Shown here one piece after another: positions 10,032 through 17,350 of a DNA stretch of 58,532 nucleotides. A model generated the notes under the pieces. The model searched no databases. It saw only the letters and a list, made by a program, of their open reading frames with translations, and was not told where the DNA came from. The position numbers and the translations under genes are program-made. The DNA is taken from assembly GCF_000716875.1 (NCBI RefSeq), contig NZ_JNWQ01000040.1:1-58532 (forward strand), read 5' to 3'. The DNA comes from Streptomyces novaecaesareae. GTDB taxonomy: Bacteria > Actinomycetota > Actinomycetes > Streptomycetales > Streptomycetaceae. Within the stretch, counting starts at the first letter, position 1. Each line of letters opens with the position of its first letter.

Positions 10032-10868
10032 TCAGTCCCACCAGAAATACCAGCTGTGGGCGTCGACCAGCTGCTCGGCGTACGCGGTGAGGGAACCTGC
10101 GCCCTGGTGGACCTGGTCGGGGCAGGCGGCGGTGTGCTCGGCGGCCAGCGGGAGCGCCTCGGCGAGCGTGGCGGGCGGCACGGGGACGCTCAACTGCAGG
10201 GTGTCGAAGCCGACTTCGACCACCTGGGCGCCGAAGCGGCGCTCCCAGTCGGCGAGCACGGCGGCGATCTTGGCGGTCCTGGCGTGGTTGGCCGGGCCGC
10301 TCCACCCGCACACCGCCAACGCCTCCGCGCCGCTGCCGGCCCGTACCAGGCCCAGGCGGACGTCCTTGACGGACTGCAGCACGTCGGCCAGCCCCCGCGC
10401 CTCGGCGTCGGCGGCCCCACCGGGAACGGCGGCGGCGGGCGCGAGACCGGGCCAGACGGCGCCGTAGGGGGCGAGCACCTCGGACTCCTCCTCGACGTCC
10501 TCGGGATCGACGTCCTCGGGATCGACGCCCTCACCCGGCTCCCACCACTCGCGCAGCACAGCCGCCGGGTCGTACCCGGCGAGACCGCAGGCCTCGCCCG
10601 GGTACAGCTCGCCGGACAGCCAGGGCCGGAAGTCCGGGTCCGCGTCGTCCAGCGGGCTGAGCAGGAGCGGCCACAGCCCGCTCTGCGGGTACGCGCGGTG
10701 CAGCTGCGCCCACAGCCCGGCGGGGGCGGGGGCGTCGCTGATCCACAGCAGCGGCTCCCGCCCGTCCCCAGCCCGCCCGTCCCCCTCCTCTCCGACGACG
10801 AGGCGGCCGGGCGGGAGGGGGACGGTCAGGTCGGCGAGGGCGGCGGCGAGGTCCGGGGGCTGGCGCAT
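10032..10868 (-). CDS. DUF4253 domain protein
   Basis: 278-residue cytoplasmic protein without signal peptide or membrane segment. The N-terminal half has LWISDAPAPAGLWAQLHRAYP followed by SGLWPLLLSPLDD, and the C-terminal part has WERRFGAQVVEVGFDTLQL and ends HSWYFWWD. These are typical of the actinobacterial DUF4253 family, which is common in Streptomyces and has no established function. An acidic linker (repeats of DPED) lies near residues 110-125. The start is ATG 10868, chosen because MRQPPDL begins the conserved region; the frame is open for a further 270 codons upstream. It converges with the beta-galactosidase and lies downstream of the aldo/keto reductase on the same strand, 60 bp away. 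Confidence 0.75.
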   Translation of the reverse strand: MRQPPDLAAALADLTVPLPPGRLVVGEEGDGRAGDGREPLLWISDAPAPAGLWAQLHRAYPQSGLWPLLLSPLDDADPDFRPWLSGELYPGEACGLAGYDPAAVLREWWEPGEGVDPEDVDPEDVEEESEVLAPYGAVWPGLAPAAAVPGGAADAEARGLADVLQSVKDVRLGLVRAGSGAEALAVCGWSGPANHARTAKIAAVLADWERRFGAQVVEVGFDTLQLSVPVPPATLAEALPLAAEHTAACPDQVHQGAGSLTAYAEQLVDAHSWYFWWD

Positions 10869-10930
10869 GCGGCCCACCGTAGGGGCGGGCACCGACAACG
10901 GGCCGACGACACCGGGCCGACGACGGCCGC

Positions 10931-11926
10931 TCAGGCCCAGGGCAGGGACGCCCGCGTGCGCCAGTACTCCTCGGCGGGCTCGGCCATGCCGTCGAGGGCG
11001 GCGAGGTCCTGCGGGGTCAGCCGTGCGTCGGCCGCGGTGAGGTTGGAGGCGAGCTGGTCGAGGGTGGCGGCGCCGGAGAGGACGACGTCGGCCCAGGGCT
11101 GGGCGGCGGCCGCGGCCAGGGCGAGGGCGTCGGGGGTGGTGCCGGTGCGGGCGGCGAGGGCGCGCAGGGCGGCGGTGTCGGCTCCGGTGGCGTTGCGCCC
11201 GGCCAGGCGGCCGTTGGCCATGCCCTCCTTGACGACGACCAGCCAGCCGGCCGCGTGGGCCTCGGCGAGGGCGGGGGCGGCGGAGGTCTCCAGCGGGTTC
11301 CAGGTCGCCTGGACGGCGGCGAACAGCGGGCGGCCGGCCACGGTGACGGCGAGGGCCTCGCGGATGGTGTCGCCCTGGGCGGGCCCGCTGGTGGAGAGCC
11401 CCACCCGCACGCCCTCGGCGGCGAGGGCGGCCAGGCGCTCGTGCAGGGCCGGGTCGGTGAGGGCGGGGCTGCCGGGGACCACGGAGTGGACGAGGTAGAC
11501 GTCCAGGCGGTCGCCGAGCAGGGCCCGGGTCTCGCGGATCTGACGGTCGTACACCGCCGTCGAGTGCTCCTTGACCTCGTGCGCGGCGACCCCCTCGGCC
11601 TGCCAGCCCGCCGTGTAGGTGTAGCCCCACTTGCTGCCGATCGTCGCCTGGGCCGCCGCCTCGGGGCGGGCGTCCAGCCACTGCGCGAGGAACTCCTCGG
11701 CGCGGCCGTAGGAGCGGGCGGTGTCGAAGTAGCGCACCCCGGCCGCGTACGCGGCGTCGAGCAGGGCGTGGGTGCGCTCGCGCAGCGCCTCCACGGTGCG
11801 CTCGGCGGGCAGGTCCGCGTCGCGCCCGAGGGTGATGTAGCCGGGCCGGCCGACGGCGGCGGTGCCCAGGCCCAGCCGCGCGGGCTGCGGGCGGGCGACT
11901 GCTGCGGTGGTGTGGTCGGTCGGCAT
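10931..11926 (-). CDS. Aldo/keto reductase
   Basis: 331-residue NADPH-dependent aldo/keto reductase. The barrel signatures are clear: GLGTAAVGRPGYI at the N-terminus, the catalytic Asp and Tyr in RYFDTARSYG, the Lys in IGSKWGY and the His in DVYLVHS, so the D-Y-K-H tetrad is intact. It is closest to the single-domain family that includes D-threo-aldose and L-fucose dehydrogenases, but the substrate cannot be read from sequence. The ATG at 11926 is preceded by GAGGAG. A 60-bp gap separates it from the DUF4253 gene downstream, so the two may be cotranscribed. Confidence 0.9.
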   Translation of the reverse strand: MPTDHTTAAVARPQPARLGLGTAAVGRPGYITLGRDADLPAERTVEALRERTHALLDAAYAAGVRYFDTARSYGRAEEFLAQWLDARPEAAAQATIGSKWGYTYTAGWQAEGVAAHEVKEHSTAVYDRQIRETRALLGDRLDVYLVHSVVPGSPALTDPALHERLAALAAEGVRVGLSTSGPAQGDTIREALAVTVAGRPLFAAVQATWNPLETSAAPALAEAHAAGWLVVVKEGMANGRLAGRNATGADTAALRALAARTGTTPDALALAAAAAQPWADVVLSGAATLDQLASNLTAADARLTPQDLAALDGMAEPAEEYWRTRASLPWA

Positions 11927-11966
11927 GGCGTGGTCTCCTCGGGCGCGACGGTGCTCACCTGGGACT

Positions 11967-12515
11967 CTAGCCGCGGGCCGGCAGCCGCCCGTGATCACGG
12001 GCCCCCGGCCGGGACGCGGGGACGGCGGCGTGGCCGGGTGTGACGGTATGCGCGGGTGTAACGGTGTGCGCGGGGACGACGCGCCCGGGCTCCGGGTACC
12101 CCGAGGACGAGGTGCGGACGGCCTGGACCGGCGCGGCGATCGGCGCCCCGGCCTCGCGGGCGGCACGCCCCGGCACGACGGCCGGGGCGAGGGCCTGGTC
12201 CAGGCGCAGCACGAAGTTGACGTAGTCGAGCGGCTTGCCCGGCCAGTGACAGTCGTTGCTGGTGAGCAACTGGCTGCGCACACCGTCGCGTTCGGTGACC
12301 GGCCCGGGGGTGGTGCGCAGGTTCGGCTGCCAGCTGCGCCCCCACAGGTGGTGCTCCAGGGACAGCGTCCAGTTCTCCTCGTCCACCTCCAGCACGGCCC
12401 CCTCCCGCCCGGCGAGCACCCGGGCGCCGTACGGGCTGCGCACGACCGCCCGCTGGTCGAAGTCGGCGCTGCGGCCGACCACGGTGATCCGCCACGCGCC
12501 GTGGAACCTGAGCAT
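11967..12515 (-). CDS. Hypothetical protein, 182 aa
   Basis: I do not recognise this gene. The first 125 residues look like one folded domain (start MLRFHGAWRITVVGRSADF, later WTLSLEHHLWGRSWQPNL and NDCHWPGKPLDYVNFVL). The tail is a low-complexity Pro/Ala/Thr region with a short tandem repeat AHTVTP. No signal peptide or membrane segment is seen. The ATG at 12515 has a strong GGAGG ribosome site seven bases upstream, which supports translation. The next gene downstream is the aldo/keto reductase, 40 bp away on the same strand. Confidence 0.65.
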   Translation of the reverse strand: MLRFHGAWRITVVGRSADFDQRAVVRSPYGARVLAGREGAVLEVDEENWTLSLEHHLWGRSWQPNLRTTPGPVTERDGVRSQLLTSNDCHWPGKPLDYVNFVLRLDQALAPAVVPGRAAREAGAPIAAPVQAVRTSSSGYPEPGRVVPAHTVTPAHTVTPGHAAVPASRPGARDHGRLPARG

Positions 12516-12604
12516 GCCTGCCTCCTGACGCCGCGGCGCCCGCTCCGGCAGAGGGCGCCCCTTCCACGTCTACGGCCGCCGCCCGCCCCACGGCTCAGCC
12601 ACCC

Positions 12605-12633
12605 GAAAGGTCGGCCCCGCCGACTTCCCGCGC
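12605..12633. repeat. Dispersed AAGTCGGC palindrome, copy 1
   Basis: Inverted repeat GTCGGC-CCC-GCCGAC with flanking AAG/CTTCCCGCGC. It is the first of three tandem copies between 12600 and 12802. Each of the first two copies is followed by a similar CCGCCCACCTCCACCC stretch, so a unit of roughly 75-90 bp has been duplicated. Confidence 0.75.
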
Positions 12634-12683
12634 AGCCGCCCACCTCCACCCACACACCCCCGCCTGAATCCCGGCTACGCACC

Positions 12684-12710
12684 AAAAGTCGGCCCCGCCG
12701 ACTTCCCACG
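12684..12710. repeat. Dispersed AAGTCGGC palindrome, copy 2
   Basis: Arms AAGTCGGC and GCCGACTT around a CCC loop, then CCCACGC. It is the second unit of the tandem array and differs from copy 1 by a full AAAA on the left arm. Read on the minus strand the hairpin ends in TTTT, like an intrinsic terminator. Confidence 0.75.
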
Positions 12711-12773
12711 CAACCGCCCACCTCCACCCAACACCCCCCACCACCAACCGAACCCAGCCACCAGCACCACACC

Positions 12774-12802
12774 AAAAGTCGGCCCCGCCGACTTCCCGCG
12801 CG
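12774..12802. repeat. Dispersed AAGTCGGC palindrome, copy 3, downstream of the sigma-like gene
   Basis: Same arms (AAGTCGGC/GCCGACTT) with a GCGCG tail. On the minus strand it lies 10 bp past the stop of the gene ending at 12812, and the hairpin is followed by TTTT, so a terminator role for that operon fits well. Confidence 0.75.
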
Positions 12803-12811
12803 GGTGGGCGG

Positions 12812-13222
12812 TCAGCGGCGGGCGGTGGCCAGGGAGCGGAGCTGGACGTGGACGGTGGCGGGTTCGGTGCCGGTGAGGGCGGCGACCTGTGCGGCGGACA
12901 GGTCGAGGACCAGGTGCAGCAGGAGGACGTCCTGTTGCGTGGCGGTGAGGTGGGCGACGGGGCCGAACGGTCGCGGCCCGGCCAGGGCGCGGACGCGGCG
13001 CCGTACCGCCTGCCAGGCGCAGGCGGCGGGGCTGGCGGTGGCCAGGGCGTCGAGCCAGTGGCCGCCGAGTTCCTCGAAGGCGTCGCGGACGGCCAGTGGC
13101 GCGTCGGCGGGCGGCAGGAGCAGGGCGGCGTAGTCCAGGTAGTGGCGCAGGTGGAGGTCGTGCAGCGCCCACAGGCCCAGGTCCGCTCCGGGGGCGGCCG
13201 GTTGGCGTGGTGGTGTCGGCAT
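12812..13222 (-). CDS. Small protein with sigma-70 region-4-like helix-turn-helix
   Basis: 136 residues. The C-terminal 45 residues (LTATQQDVLLLHLVLDLSAAQ through ATVHVQLRSLATARR) follow the pattern of sigma-factor region 4 or a LuxR-type HTH, so DNA or polymerase binding is likely. The N-terminal part is an unassigned helical region (LWALHDLHLRHYLDYAALLL). There is no region 2, so it is not a complete sigma factor. The start is ATG 13222, where MPTPPRQP begins. It lies 95 bp downstream of the XRE gene on the same strand, an arrangement I associate with paired regulatory genes in Streptomyces. Three palindromic repeats follow its stop. Confidence 0.6.
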   Translation of the reverse strand: MPTPPRQPAAPGADLGLWALHDLHLRHYLDYAALLLPPADAPLAVRDAFEELGGHWLDALATASPAACAWQAVRRRVRALAGPRPFGPVAHLTATQQDVLLLHLVLDLSAAQVAALTGTEPATVHVQLRSLATARR

Positions 13223-13317
13223 GGTGGTGTCCCGAGGTGGCGCGGGGTGCGCGGGTGCGCGGGTGGGTGCCGGTCCGCGGACGGAGCGCGGGTGTCGCGC
13301 TCCGTCCGCGGGCCTGG

Positions 13318-14103
13318 TCACACGGGTACCGGCGGGTTGTCGTCGGTGCCTTCGCGGCCCGGTGCGGCGGGGTGGCCGGGGTCGTCGGCCCGTTCGGCGG
13401 CCAGGCTGTTGCGCAGCATCACCCAGAGCCGGAACAGGATGTCCGTCGAGGTGCCGCCGCTGGAGGACTGCATGGCCCGGGCGAACTCGGCATGGTGGAT
13501 GCGGGAGTTGACCGGGACCGGGATGCGGGCGTTGTTGGTGCGGTCCCAGGCCGCCGCCCACAGGGTGCGGCGGACCTCCCTGACGTCGCAGGCCTCCATG
13601 TAGGTCAGGAACACGGGTTTGTGCAGCGGGGCCTCGCCCTTGAGAACCAGGGCCAGGGTGCTGGAGGGCAGGCGTCTGCCTCTGGCGCGGGCCCGGCGGT
13701 CCAGTTCCTTCAGGGAGGGCCAGTCGGCCTTGCGGCGCATCTCGTGCATCGCCCTGCGCAGGTCGGCGAAGGAGTCGACCTGTTCGGGGTCGACCCGCCG
13801 GGGTGCCCGCAGTCGCCGGGTCCCGGAGGGTCGGGGCACGTGGGCCCAGTAGTTGGCCTGGGACCATTTGCGCCGGGCCGTCTTGAGGTCGCCGCCGCAT
13901 TCGCGGGTGACGGCCTCGACGACCTTCCAGCTCGGTACGGAGCGGCCGCTGGCGGCCCGTTGCAGGGTGGTGGCGTGGTAGTTGGTCCGATCGGCGAGCT
14001 GACGGTACGTCAGGCCGGTCTGTTCGCGCTGCTCGCGCAGCCATGCGGCCAGCCGGCCGAGCGCCGGCTCGGTCGCCTCGATCGGTTTCTCTCGGCGTCC
14101 CAT
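13318..14103 (-). CDS. XRE-family transcriptional regulator
   Basis: 261 residues. The HTH_3-type domain lies at about 15-70 (LAAWLREQREQTGLTYRQLA, then TTLQRAASGRSVPSW), the usual place for an XRE DNA-binding domain. Residues about 110-200 form a second alpha-helical region (ADLRRAMHEMRRKADWPSL, then LPSSTLALVLKGEAPL) resembling a second degenerate HTH. The C-terminus is disordered and rich in Pro and Asp. It lacks a DUF5753 domain, so it is not of the Scr1 type found elsewhere in this window. It is the first gene of a pair with the region-4-like gene. Confidence 0.8.
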   Translation of the reverse strand: MGRREKPIEATEPALGRLAAWLREQREQTGLTYRQLADRTNYHATTLQRAASGRSVPSWKVVEAVTRECGGDLKTARRKWSQANYWAHVPRPSGTRRLRAPRRVDPEQVDSFADLRRAMHEMRRKADWPSLKELDRRARARGRRLPSSTLALVLKGEAPLHKPVFLTYMEACDVREVRRTLWAAAWDRTNNARIPVPVNSRIHHAEFARAMQSSSGGTSTDILFRLWVMLRNSLAAERADDPGHPAAPGREGTDDNPPVPV

Positions 14104-14123
14104 CGCAGGCAGACGCTCCCCCG

Positions 14124-14366
14124 CTAGGCCCGCTCCCGTCGCAGTCTGGCGGCCAACAGCCAGCCGCTGGTGGCGAGTTCGAGAGCGGCGCCGGCCGACA
14201 TGCCGGTCGCCACCAGTGCCGCGGTCAGGACGACCGTCAGGACGACCACGACGACGACCACGGCCGTCTCACCGGCAGCGGGCGGCCAGGGCAGGCGCGG
14301 GCGTGCGGGCTTCGGGGCGCCGGCCGCGCAGTGGATGCGGGCGCGCCGGTTTCGTTTCCTCGACAT
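14124..14366 (-). CDS. Small membrane protein, 80 aa
   Basis: A basic N-terminus (MSRKRNRRAR) is followed by one long hydrophobic helix at about 33-58 that begins with an unbroken run of valines (TAVVVVVVVLTVVLTAALV), then LELATSGWLLAARLRRERA. This predicts a single-pass membrane protein. ATG 14366 has a consensus AGGAGGG site upstream. It is 20 bp upstream of the XRE gene on the same strand, so it probably heads that operon. No known family was recognised. Confidence 0.6.
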   Translation of the reverse strand: MSRKRNRRARIHCAAGAPKPARPRLPWPPAAGETAVVVVVVVLTVVLTAALVATGMSAGAALELATSGWLLAARLRRERA

Positions 14367-14762
14367 CGAGGAACCCTCCTCTTTATCACTGTCCACTCCA
14401 ACGAACGGGTACTTCGCGCGGTTGGCGTCGCACTGGGTGCCCGGTGGGATCACACTCTGTCAGGCGAACGGGTGATTCCCAATCGGTTCGGTGAACATCG
14501 CGCAGATTGATGCGCCGCCGTCCCGACCTCCGCCCGTGATCTCGTGAACTCCCTACCAGAAATGGGCAGTTCAGCGACTTGAAACCGGATTTTGATGCGC
14601 CTTTGTGCAGCGTCCTCTTGTAAGCCGTCCTGGCCGGATGTGACGATTTGCAGCGGCGTCACCAGGACCTGCGGGTCCGGAACCCGGGGGGCGCTGTTCA
14701 CTCCAACAATCTCGGGAACATCGGCAGCGGGCCGTGTTGGCGCATGGGCCCGTCCGGACAGC
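14367..14762. other. Promoter-bearing intergenic region
   Basis: No convincing gene. It holds the upstream region of the small membrane protein operon and stretches that are less GC-rich than the surroundings (for example TTTATCACTG and TTTTGATG). An open frame on the minus strand from 14701 to 14450 has no ribosome site and no protein-like composition. Confidence 0.4.
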
Positions 14763-14799
14763 AGAGACCGCCCGGCCCTAGCGGCCCGAGGCGGTCTCT
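14763..14799 (+). terminator. Stem-loop with AGAGACCGCC arms
   Basis: Arms AGAGACCGCC and GGCGGTCTCT match perfectly over 10 bp around a GC-rich 17-nt loop, followed by CTGCATTGC. It is not inside a gene and lies about 50 bp from the end of the convergent gene at 14848. It may terminate an unrecognised short transcript from the region upstream. Confidence 0.45.
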
Positions 14800-14814
14800 C
14801 TGCATTGCGCTGCC

Positions 14815-14845
14815 GCGCGAGAAGTCGGCGGGGTCGACTTCCTGC
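14815..14845. repeat. Dispersed AAGTCGGC palindrome, copy 4
   Basis: GAAGTCGGC and GTCGACTTC around GGG, with one G.U pair, extended by CGCGA and CTGCG. It begins 3 bp beyond the stop of the gene ending at 14848 and probably serves as its terminator. The paralogous gene at the right edge of the window has the same repeat at the same place. Confidence 0.75.
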
Positions 14846-14847
14846 GT

Positions 14848-15426
14848 CTACGGGTGGGCGGCCTGGGCCGCCTGGGTGGCCTTCCGTGCGTGGTCGCGGC
14901 AGCGCAGGAGGGCGAACTTGATGCGGGTGTCGGGGTTGGGGGTGGTGGTGAGGAGTTCGCCGGCGGTGACGAGGGCGGTCCAGTAGCGGGTGGGGTCGCC
15001 GGTGCGGGGCATGGGTCGGGCGGCGATCAGGGAGAGGTAGGCCGTGGCCAGGTTGCCGGTGGTGAACCAGCGGTCCAGGCCGTGGCGGTGGCCGGGGCGG
15101 ATGCCGCCCATGGCGTCGACGGCGACCAGGAAGAGGTCGACGACGGCGAGCTCGGTGGGGGTGAGGGGCTTGGGGACGTCGAAGACGCCGAGGGCTTCGA
15201 GGAGTTCCCCGGTGTCGGCCTCGGAGTTCGGCCGGGGGTTGGCGAGCAGGACGTCGTAGATGTCGTCCAGGCGGCGGGCGGTCTCAGCGGCGGGGATCCC
15301 GAGCGCGGTGCAGAGCGCGCGGGCGGCGCGTAGGGGCTGGCCGGTGCGGCGGGCGAGGGCGGCGTAGGCCTGGGCGGGGGTGCGGCCGGTGTCGAGGAGG
15401 TGCCGGGCAGTGAGGGCAAGTCGCAT
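14848..15426 (-). CDS. Conserved hypothetical protein of an ATPase/XRE regulatory island (paralogue 1)
   Basis: 192 residues, not assigned to a known family. Predicted all-helical: TPAQAYAALARRTGQPLRAA, then ETARRLDDIYDVLL, TPTELAVVDLFLVAVDAMGG, and a basic C-terminus RIKFALLRCRDHARKA. ATG 15426 has a GGAGG site. It sits 15 bp downstream of the HATPase gene, so the two are probably one operon facing away from an Scr1-type XRE gene. A near-identical copy begins at the right edge of the window. The conserved pairing suggests a partner or output protein of the anti-sigma-like ATPase, which is inference. Confidence 0.7.
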   Translation of the reverse strand: MRLALTARHLLDTGRTPAQAYAALARRTGQPLRAARALCTALGIPAAETARRLDDIYDVLLANPRPNSEADTGELLEALGVFDVPKPLTPTELAVVDLFLVAVDAMGGIRPGHRHGLDRWFTTGNLATAYLSLIAARPMPRTGDPTRYWTALVTAGELLTTTPNPDTRIKFALLRCRDHARKATQAAQAAHP

Positions 15427-15441
15427 GGTGGGTGCCTCCGT

Positions 15442-15864
15442 TCAGACCGCGATGGCAGCGGGGGCGACGAAGGCCCAGACGAACTTGCCGATGCCGCCCA
15501 AGCGGGGGCAGCAACCCCAGCGCTCGGCCAGCTCGTTGACGAGGAACAGCCCGCGCCCGCACTCCTCGTCGGCGGAGACGACACGGACGGAGGGGCGGCC
15601 GCTGCCGGCGTCGTGCACCTCCAGCCGCAGGCGGGAGTTGACCAGGGCGAAGCGGATCTCGATGTGCCGGTCGTCGGGCGCGTCGGAGTGCTGGACGGCG
15701 TTGGCGAACAGCTCGCCGAGGAGCAGCTCGGCGACGTCGGAGTAGCACTCGCCGGTGGGCAGCGCGGCGAGGTAGGCCCGCAGGAGGTGCCGGGCGAGCG
15801 GCGTGGAGTCCGTACGGGAGTCGAGGCGGGCGGCGAACGTGCGGGGGTGGCGGGGCGCGAGCAT
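15442..15864 (-). CDS. ATP-binding protein, anti-sigma (RsbW-like) HATPase
   Basis: 140 residues with the HATPase_c fold used by RsbW/SpoIIAB-type serine kinases. The N-box is LLLGELFANAVQHS, G1 is LEVHDAGSG and G2 is ECGRGLFLVNELA. In Streptomyces many orphan proteins of this type lie next to Scr1-type XRE and DUF397 genes, as this one does. I start at ATG 15864 (MLAPRHPRTF), which has GAGG ten bases upstream. The frame is open to 15951, but that start has no ribosome site. Expected role: phosphorylating or sequestering an anti-anti-sigma or sigma partner; the partner is not in the window. Confidence 0.8.
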   Translation of the reverse strand: MLAPRHPRTFAARLDSRTDSTPLARHLLRAYLAALPTGECYSDVAELLLGELFANAVQHSDAPDDRHIEIRFALVNSRLRLEVHDAGSGRPSVRVVSADEECGRGLFLVNELAERWGCCPRLGGIGKFVWAFVAPAAIAV

Positions 15865-16024
15865 GGCGAAGTTACCTCGGGGGCGGAAGGGGGCGTACAG
15901 AAGGGGCGCGATGTGACGCTGTGCAAGCAAAAGATCGCGTTCCGGCATCAATCATCGAGGTGTCAGAGCTACGGTGGCGACCAAAACAGTGTGGTGAGAC
16001 CCGTGGCACCTGAGGGGGAAACGC

Positions 16025-16975
16025 ATGGCACATCGGCGCCTTGAGATCAGGCCGACGTCGAGCCCGGCAGAGATGTTCGGCGAAGCGCTCCGCTTCGCGC
16101 GTGAACGGGCCGGCTACACCCAGGAGGATCTGGGCAAGCTCCTGCACTGCCACCGAACGGTGATCACCCGGTTCGAGGGCGGCAAGAGGCCGATGGACCG
16201 GGCCACAGCGGAAAGAGCCGACGAGGTGCTGGCCATGGGGGGCCTGCTGGTCCGCCTGTGGGAGCGAGTGGACTGGCAGGCGGATATCGAAAGCCCGGAC
16301 TGGTTCGAGAAGTTCATGGAGCTGGAGGAGGAAGCTCTGGCGATTCGGGTGCTTCAGTACTCTCGGATCAATGGCCTTCTGCAGTGCGAGGAGTACGTTC
16401 GCGCGATGTTTTCCATCGGAAACGCACGCAACAACCCGAGGCTGCTCGAAGAGCGGATCGAGACGAGGCTGAACAGGCAGCGCCCCTTCCTGGTGGCCGA
16501 TGGGCCGACGCTCATGGTGGTGTTGGATGAGAGTGCCATCCGTACGGTCATCGGTGGTCCGGGCGTGATGAGGCGGCAGATGGAGCACCTGCTCGCAGTG
16601 ACTGAGCGGTCGAACATCGTGCTTGAGGTGGTGCCGTTTGGTCGCGCAGTGCCGGCAGCGCCGGCTACCTCAATGGTCTTGATGCTGATGCCCGACGGGC
16701 GAGAGTGGGTGTACTCGGAGAGCTTGTATCGCGGACACTTCAGCGATGCGCCGTCAGTTGTTGAGGAGTCCAGGCGAGAACTCGACATGGTGCGGACCGG
16801 TGTACTCTCGCCAGCGGATTCTCGCGCCCTGATCGCCGAAGCGATGGAGGAGTACCGTTATGCAGAACGTCGATCTCAGGAAGGCTGCCTGGCGCAAGAG
16901 CAGCTACAGCGCTGGCGACGCGGGCGAGTGCATCGAGGTAGCCCCCGGATTCCCGGACCTCGTTCCCGTACGTGA
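16025..16975 (+). CDS. Scr1/WhiJ-type XRE regulator with DUF5753
   Basis: 316 residues. XRE HTH at about 17-65 (ALRFARERAGYTQEDLGKLL, VITRFEGGKR); DUF5753 effector-like domain from about 90 to 275 (LLQCEEYVRAMF, VVLDESAIRTVIGG, SNIVLEVVPFG). Such genes pair with a DUF397 gene and act in developmental or antibiotic regulation in streptomycetes. The family normally ends near residue 279, around SRALIAEAMEEYRYAE. Here there is no stop, and the frame runs 116 bp into the DUF397 gene, adding about 38 Arg-rich out-of-frame residues. GAGGGGG precedes ATG 16025. The gene is visibly lower in GC than its neighbours, as is the similar gene at 44870. Confidence 0.87.
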   Translation: MAHRRLEIRPTSSPAEMFGEALRFARERAGYTQEDLGKLLHCHRTVITRFEGGKRPMDRATAERADEVLAMGGLLVRLWERVDWQADIESPDWFEKFMELEEEALAIRVLQYSRINGLLQCEEYVRAMFSIGNARNNPRLLEERIETRLNRQRPFLVADGPTLMVVLDESAIRTVIGGPGVMRRQMEHLLAVTERSNIVLEVVPFGRAVPAAPATSMVLMLMPDGREWVYSESLYRGHFSDAPSVVEESRRELDMVRTGVLSPADSRALIAEAMEEYRYAERRSQEGCLAQEQLQRWRRGRVHRGSPRIPGPRSRT

Positions 16976-17069
16976 CTCCAAGGACCCCGACGGCCCGGCC
17001 CTCGTTTTCCGGGCCTCCGCGTGGGAAGCCTTTGTGGCGGCCGTCCGTGAGGGCGACTTTCCGACGTAA
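16860..17069 (+). CDS. DUF397 protein (copy 1)
   Basis: 69 residues with the family pattern RKSSYS...ECIEVAPGFPDLVPVRDSKDP...W..FVAAVREGDF. DUF397 proteins are the usual small partners of Scr1-type regulators and are thought to antagonise them. ATG 16860 has GGAGGAG six bases upstream. Its first 116 bp overlap the 3' end of the XRE gene in another frame. The following DUF397 gene is a tandem duplicate with long stretches of near-identical DNA. Confidence 0.85.
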   Translation: MQNVDLRKAAWRKSSYSAGDAGECIEVAPGFPDLVPVRDSKDPDGPALVFRASAWEAFVAAVREGDFPT

Positions 17070-17095
17070 CACCGTCTCCAGAGGAGTAGTTGGCG

Positions 17096-17290
17096 ATGCT
17101 GGCCTGGCGTAAGAGCAGCTACAGCGGCAACGACGGCGGCAACTGCATCGAGGTAGCCCCCGGATTCCCCGGCCTCGTCCCCGTCCGTGACTCCAAGGAC
17201 CCCCACGGCCCGGTCCTTGCCTTCCCGACTGCCGCATGGAAAGCCTTCATCGCCGCGATCCGGGCTGGCGACCTGCCGATCGAGGGCTGA
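17096..17290 (+). CDS. DUF397 protein (copy 2)
   Basis: 64 residues, MLAWRKSSYSGNDGGNCIEV through FIAAIRAGDLPIEG. ATG 17096 is preferred over TTG 17090 because the GAGGAG at 17081 is correctly spaced only for the ATG. Identity with copy 1 is high at both protein and DNA level (CATCGAGGTAGCCCCCGGAT is shared), so this is a recent tandem duplication. A strong terminator follows 20 bp after the stop. Confidence 0.83.
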   Translation: MLAWRKSSYSGNDGGNCIEVAPGFPGLVPVRDSKDPHGPVLAFPTAAWKAFIAAIRAGDLPIEG

Positions 17291-17311
17291 CCGGGAGTTC
17301 AACGACGCAGG

Positions 17312-17341
17312 GGGGCGGGGCACCATTCGGTGCCCCGCCCC
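17312..17341 (+). terminator. Terminator of the XRE/DUF397 operon
   Basis: Perfect 13-bp stem GGGGCGGGGCACC / GGTGCCCCGCCCC around ATTC, starting about 20 bp after the last DUF397 stop. The 3' end of the group II intron lies only 10 bp further on. Confidence 0.8.
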
Positions 17342-17350
17342 TGATGCTTA

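Noticed and set aside
12600..12802. CRISPR-like repeat array
   Set aside because: Only three units, unequal spacing, palindromic repeats that occur elsewhere singly, and no cas genes.
14450..14701. 83-codon minus-strand frame in the 14.4-14.7 kb gap
   Set aside because: No ribosome site, no conserved-looking composition, and it lies across the likely promoter region.
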